Positions 63,897 to 64,000 of a DNA stretch of 64,000 nucleotides are shown here, piece after piece (position 1 is the stretch's first letter; each line of letters starts with the position of its first letter). Source of the DNA: Acinetobacter oleivorans DR1 (GTDB lineage: Bacteria; Pseudomonadota; Gammaproteobacteria; Pseudomonadales; Moraxellaceae); assembly GCF_000196795.1 (NCBI RefSeq), contig NC_014259.1, positions 2,542,001-2,606,000 on the forward strand. Reading direction: 5' to 3'. Below the pieces are notes generated by a model. The model was not told where the DNA came from and did not search any database. It was given only the letters and a program-made list of their open reading frames with translations. The position numbers and the translations under genes are program-made.

Positions 63897-63923
63897 GCCT
63901 CTAGTCCGCTAGGGGCTTTTTTT
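63897..63923 (+). terminator. Plus-strand terminator-like hairpin
   Basis: GCC-T-CTAG, loop TCCG, CTAG-G-GGC, followed by seven T. A rho-independent pattern without an obvious gene upstream on the plus strand. Confidence 0.6.
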
Positions 63924-64000
63924 ATTATTGATTTAAATACTGATATATTAAATTTCTAGACATAATGAAAGACAAGAAAAATGAATCGAATTTTCAAATT

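Larger units (their letters stand above)
63439..64000. other. Terminal non-coding region with operator and possible small RNA end
   Basis: 562 bases without a gene I can support. It contains the palindrome at 63543-63562 and a terminator-like hairpin at 63897-63923. The rest is AT-rich. Any gene ending at the window edge is not recognisable. Confidence 0.55.

Noticed and set aside
1..64000. CRISPR arrays, rRNA/tRNA genes, insertion sequences or prophage genes
   Set aside because: I looked for repeated spacer units, transposase motifs and structural RNA signatures and saw none beyond the C4-like elements.

Overview
The window is AT-rich, densely coded DNA that looks like the chromosome of an Acinetobacter species, most likely the A. 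baumannii/calcoaceticus complex. The reasons are the neighbouring dca (dicarboxylate) and pobA/pobR genes, known as linked catabolic genes in Acinetobacter baylyi ADP1, a DcaP-type porin, IclR-family catabolic regulators, and short RNA-like elements resembling the C4-like RNAs reported in A. baumannii. Species assignment is an inference. I saw no rRNA, tRNA, CRISPR array, transposase or prophage gene.

Layout. 1-3.3 kb: end of a leucine/isovalerate (liu) operon (hydratase fragment, liuD, HMG-CoA lyase). 3.5-8.2 kb: a LysR regulator divergent from a giant fused indolepyruvate ferredoxin oxidoreductase. 8.2-11.8 kb: a thioesterase, a 600-residue acyl-CoA dehydrogenase and a PaaI thioesterase. 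11.8-25.2 kb: the dicarboxylate beta-oxidation locus, with porin, CoA-transferase, AAHS transporter and acyl-CoA dehydrogenase on the minus strand, and hydratase, SDR, hydroxyacyl-CoA dehydrogenase, thiolase and IclR regulator on the plus strand. Two related YnfM-like MFS exporters flank it. 25.2-32.3 kb: a second, partly paralogous acyl-CoA module (nitronate monooxygenase-like flavoprotein, hydratase, IclR regulator, CaiB/BaiF CoA-transferase, DcaA paralogue, DcaK paralogue). 32.5-40.7 kb: a 2-aminoethylphosphonate locus (phnX, phnW, FAD oxidoreductase, ABC transporter, GntR regulator) whose permease gene is broken by an in-frame stop. 40.8-45.3 kb: pobA/pobR, azoR/LysR and a TetR regulator. 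45.4-46.2 kb: non-coding DNA with two C4-like RNA elements. 46.2-49.1 kb: a zinc-sparing cassette (FolE2, gamma carbonic anhydrase, dihydroorotase paralogue) behind a Zur-like box. 49.3-50.7 kb: serine deaminase. 51.1-63.4 kb: a trans-4-hydroxyproline catabolic locus. The last 560 bases hold no gene that I can support.

How the parts work together. The dca genes import and activate C6-and-longer dicarboxylates and take them through beta-oxidation. The paralogous module at 27.3-32.3 kb probably serves a related acid, and dyads built on TTTCGC/GCGAAA half-sites tie the two modules to the paired IclR regulators. The phn genes take up 2-aminoethylphosphonate and convert it through phosphonoacetaldehyde to acetaldehyde and phosphate. 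An identical 20-bp palindrome lies before the substrate-binding gene and before phnW. The hydroxyproline genes encode every step from trans-4-hydroxy-L-proline to 2-oxoglutarate, and GTATAC-centred palindromes occur at several of their promoters.

Most exact starts were chosen by ribosome-binding-site position and by overlap with neighbours, and they often lie downstream of the longest possible reading frame. Functions rest on recognisable motifs and gene context read by eye; no database search was run.
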